Positions 63,201 through 64,000 of a DNA stretch of 64,000 bases are shown here, piece by piece. How positions within the stretch are numbered: position 1 is the stretch's first letter; each line of letters starts with the position of its first letter. Below the pieces are notes generated by a model. That model was not told the origin of the DNA and searched no databases. It saw only the letters and a list, made by a program, of their open reading frames with translations. The position numbers were made by a program, and so were the translations under genes. The DNA is from Agarivorans aestuarii (GTDB lineage Bacteria > Pseudomonadota > Gammaproteobacteria > Enterobacterales > Celerinatantimonadaceae), in contig NZ_AP023033.1 of the NCBI RefSeq assembly GCF_019670125.1, forward strand, positions 1,911,001 through 1,975,000, read 5' to 3'.

Positions 63201-64000
63201 CTAGTAAGCTTCGTTGTGTACAGAGAGTACTGCGCGACCAGAAGGATCAGCGTTGTTTGCAAAGCTCTCATCCCAAGCAATTGCTTCAGGCGTTGAACAT
63301 GCTACAGATTTACCGTGAGGTACACACTCTGCTGCAGAATCCTGTGGAAAATGCTCTTCAAACATACCGCGGTAGAAGTAAGCTTCTTTGGTATCTGGCG
63401 TGTTAATTGGGAAGCGGAAGGCGGCATTCGACAATTCTTGGTCAGACACTTCTAATTCAACCAATTCTTTTAGGCTGTCAATCCACGAGTAACCAACACC
63501 ATCAGAGAATTGCTCTTTTTGACGCCAAGCCACTTCAGCAGGTAAGTAACCTTCGAAAGCTTCACGTACAATGTGCTTCTCGATTTTCTCGCCAGCACAC
63601 ATCTTAGCTTCTGGGTTGATGCGCATTGCAACATCCATGAACTCTTTATCTAAGAATGGTACACGGCCTTCAATGCCCCAAGCTGCAAGAGATTTGTTAG
63701 CACGGTTACAATCGAACATGTGCAGTTTCTCAAGCTTACGAAGAGTTTCTTCGTGGAACTCTTGGGCGTTTGGTGCTTTGTGGAAGTACAAGTAACCACC
63801 GAATATTTCGTCAGCACCTTCTCCAGAAAGTACCATTTTAATGCCCATCGCTTTAATCTTACGGGCCATTAAGTACATAGGAGTAGACGCACGAATCGTG
63901 GTTACGTCGTAGGTCTCAAGGTGGTAAATAACGTCTTTAATTGCGTCAATACCTTCTTGAACCGTAAAGTGAATCTCGTGGTGAACCGTACCTAAATGGT
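63201..64000 (-). CDS. asnB: Asparagine synthase B, C-terminal part (cut by window edge)
   Basis: The frame is open to the right edge; the visible part starts at [19 protein letters not shown] and covers about 266 residues of the ATP-dependent synthetase domain. [15 protein letters not shown] is the PPi-loop region, [12 protein letters not shown] and [14 protein letters not shown] follow E. coli AsnB closely. The N-terminal glutaminase domain lies outside the window. It makes asparagine from aspartate, glutamine and ATP. Confidence 0.95.
   Translation of the reverse strand, partial: HLGTVHHEIHFTVQEGIDAIKDVIYHLETYDVTTIRASTPMYLMARKIKAMGIKMVLSGEGADEIFGGYLYFHKAPNAQEFHEETLRKLEKLHMFDCNRANKSLAAWGIEGRVPFLDKEFMDVAMRINPEAKMCAGEKIEKHIVREAFEGYLPAEVAWRQKEQFSDGVGYSWIDSLKELVELEVSDQELSNAAFRFPINTPDTKEAYFYRGMFEEHFPQDSAAECVPHGKSVACSTPEAIAWDESFANNADPSGRAVLSVHNEAY

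Overview
The window comes from a marine, alginate-degrading gammaproteobacterium. An Alteromonadales/Vibrionales relative such as Agarivorans is my best guess, from inference only. The base composition is moderate. The housekeeping genes (dnaX, ybaB, apt, dinG, priC, ybaM, dusC, asnB, sbcCD, leuCD) are of the enterobacterial/Vibrio type. KdgM-type porins, PL17 oligoalginate lyases and a DEH-to-KDG-to-aldolase pathway show growth on brown-algal alginate. No tRNA, rRNA, insertion sequence, prophage or CRISPR array was seen.

Layout. 1-15 kb is an alginate utilisation locus: a KdgM-like porin, an SDR (probable DEH reductase), a FadR-type GntR regulator, two tandem PL17 lyases, and the operon Na+/solute symporter-kdgF-kdgK-kdgA. 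A DUF4336 protein, a double-barrel phospholipase A and a small membrane protein interrupt it. 15-20 kb holds a YoaP-like acetyltransferase, a P-loop kinase, a BCCT transporter, a DmeF-like CDF exporter and a GDT1-family Mn exporter. 20-28 kb is a copper block on the minus strand: a small Cys/His secreted protein, CusC, CusB(-CusF), CusA, a b562-like protein with a Met/His-rich insert, and a cytochrome b561. 28-39 kb holds a GH3 glucosidase remnant, a COG3146 protein, a DEAD-box helicase, rof, leuC-leuD with an unusual LeuA/CimA-type synthase, a secreted alpha-amylase and a PEP-CTERM-like protein. 40-41 kb holds a second KdgM-like porin and an 80-residue secreted protein. 41-54 kb holds a dCMP deaminase, an EAL protein, sbcDC, ompK, ybaM, a DUF2057 protein, priC, a TSUP transporter and dinG. 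55-64 kb holds two tandem porins, a DksA-like protein, dusC, a 37-residue membrane protein behind an FNR-type box, apt, dnaX, ybaB, a DUF3010 protein and the end of asnB.

How the genes work together. Porins admit alginate oligomers and the symporter imports them. The PL17 enzymes release unsaturated monouronates and KdgF speeds ring opening to DEH. The SDR would reduce DEH to KDG, KdgK phosphorylates it, and KdgA splits KDPG to pyruvate and glyceraldehyde-3-phosphate. An 11-bp palindrome, TTGTA(A/T)TACAA, recurs upstream of the porin, SDR, PL17 and symporter units and again 30 kb away before the 80-residue protein/porin pair. It fits the FadR-subfamily rule TNGTNNNACNA, so the local GntR protein is its likely reader. 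CRP-like sites sit beside several of these operators.

Most unusual items: a phospholipase A with two fused OMPLA barrels whose first copy has lost the catalytic Ser and Asn; the operator that ties a distant unknown secreted protein to the alginate regulon; a b562-type protein with a metal-binding insert inside a copper-efflux block; a complete dnaX -1 frameshift signal; and a perfect FNR box over the promoter of a 37-residue membrane protein.
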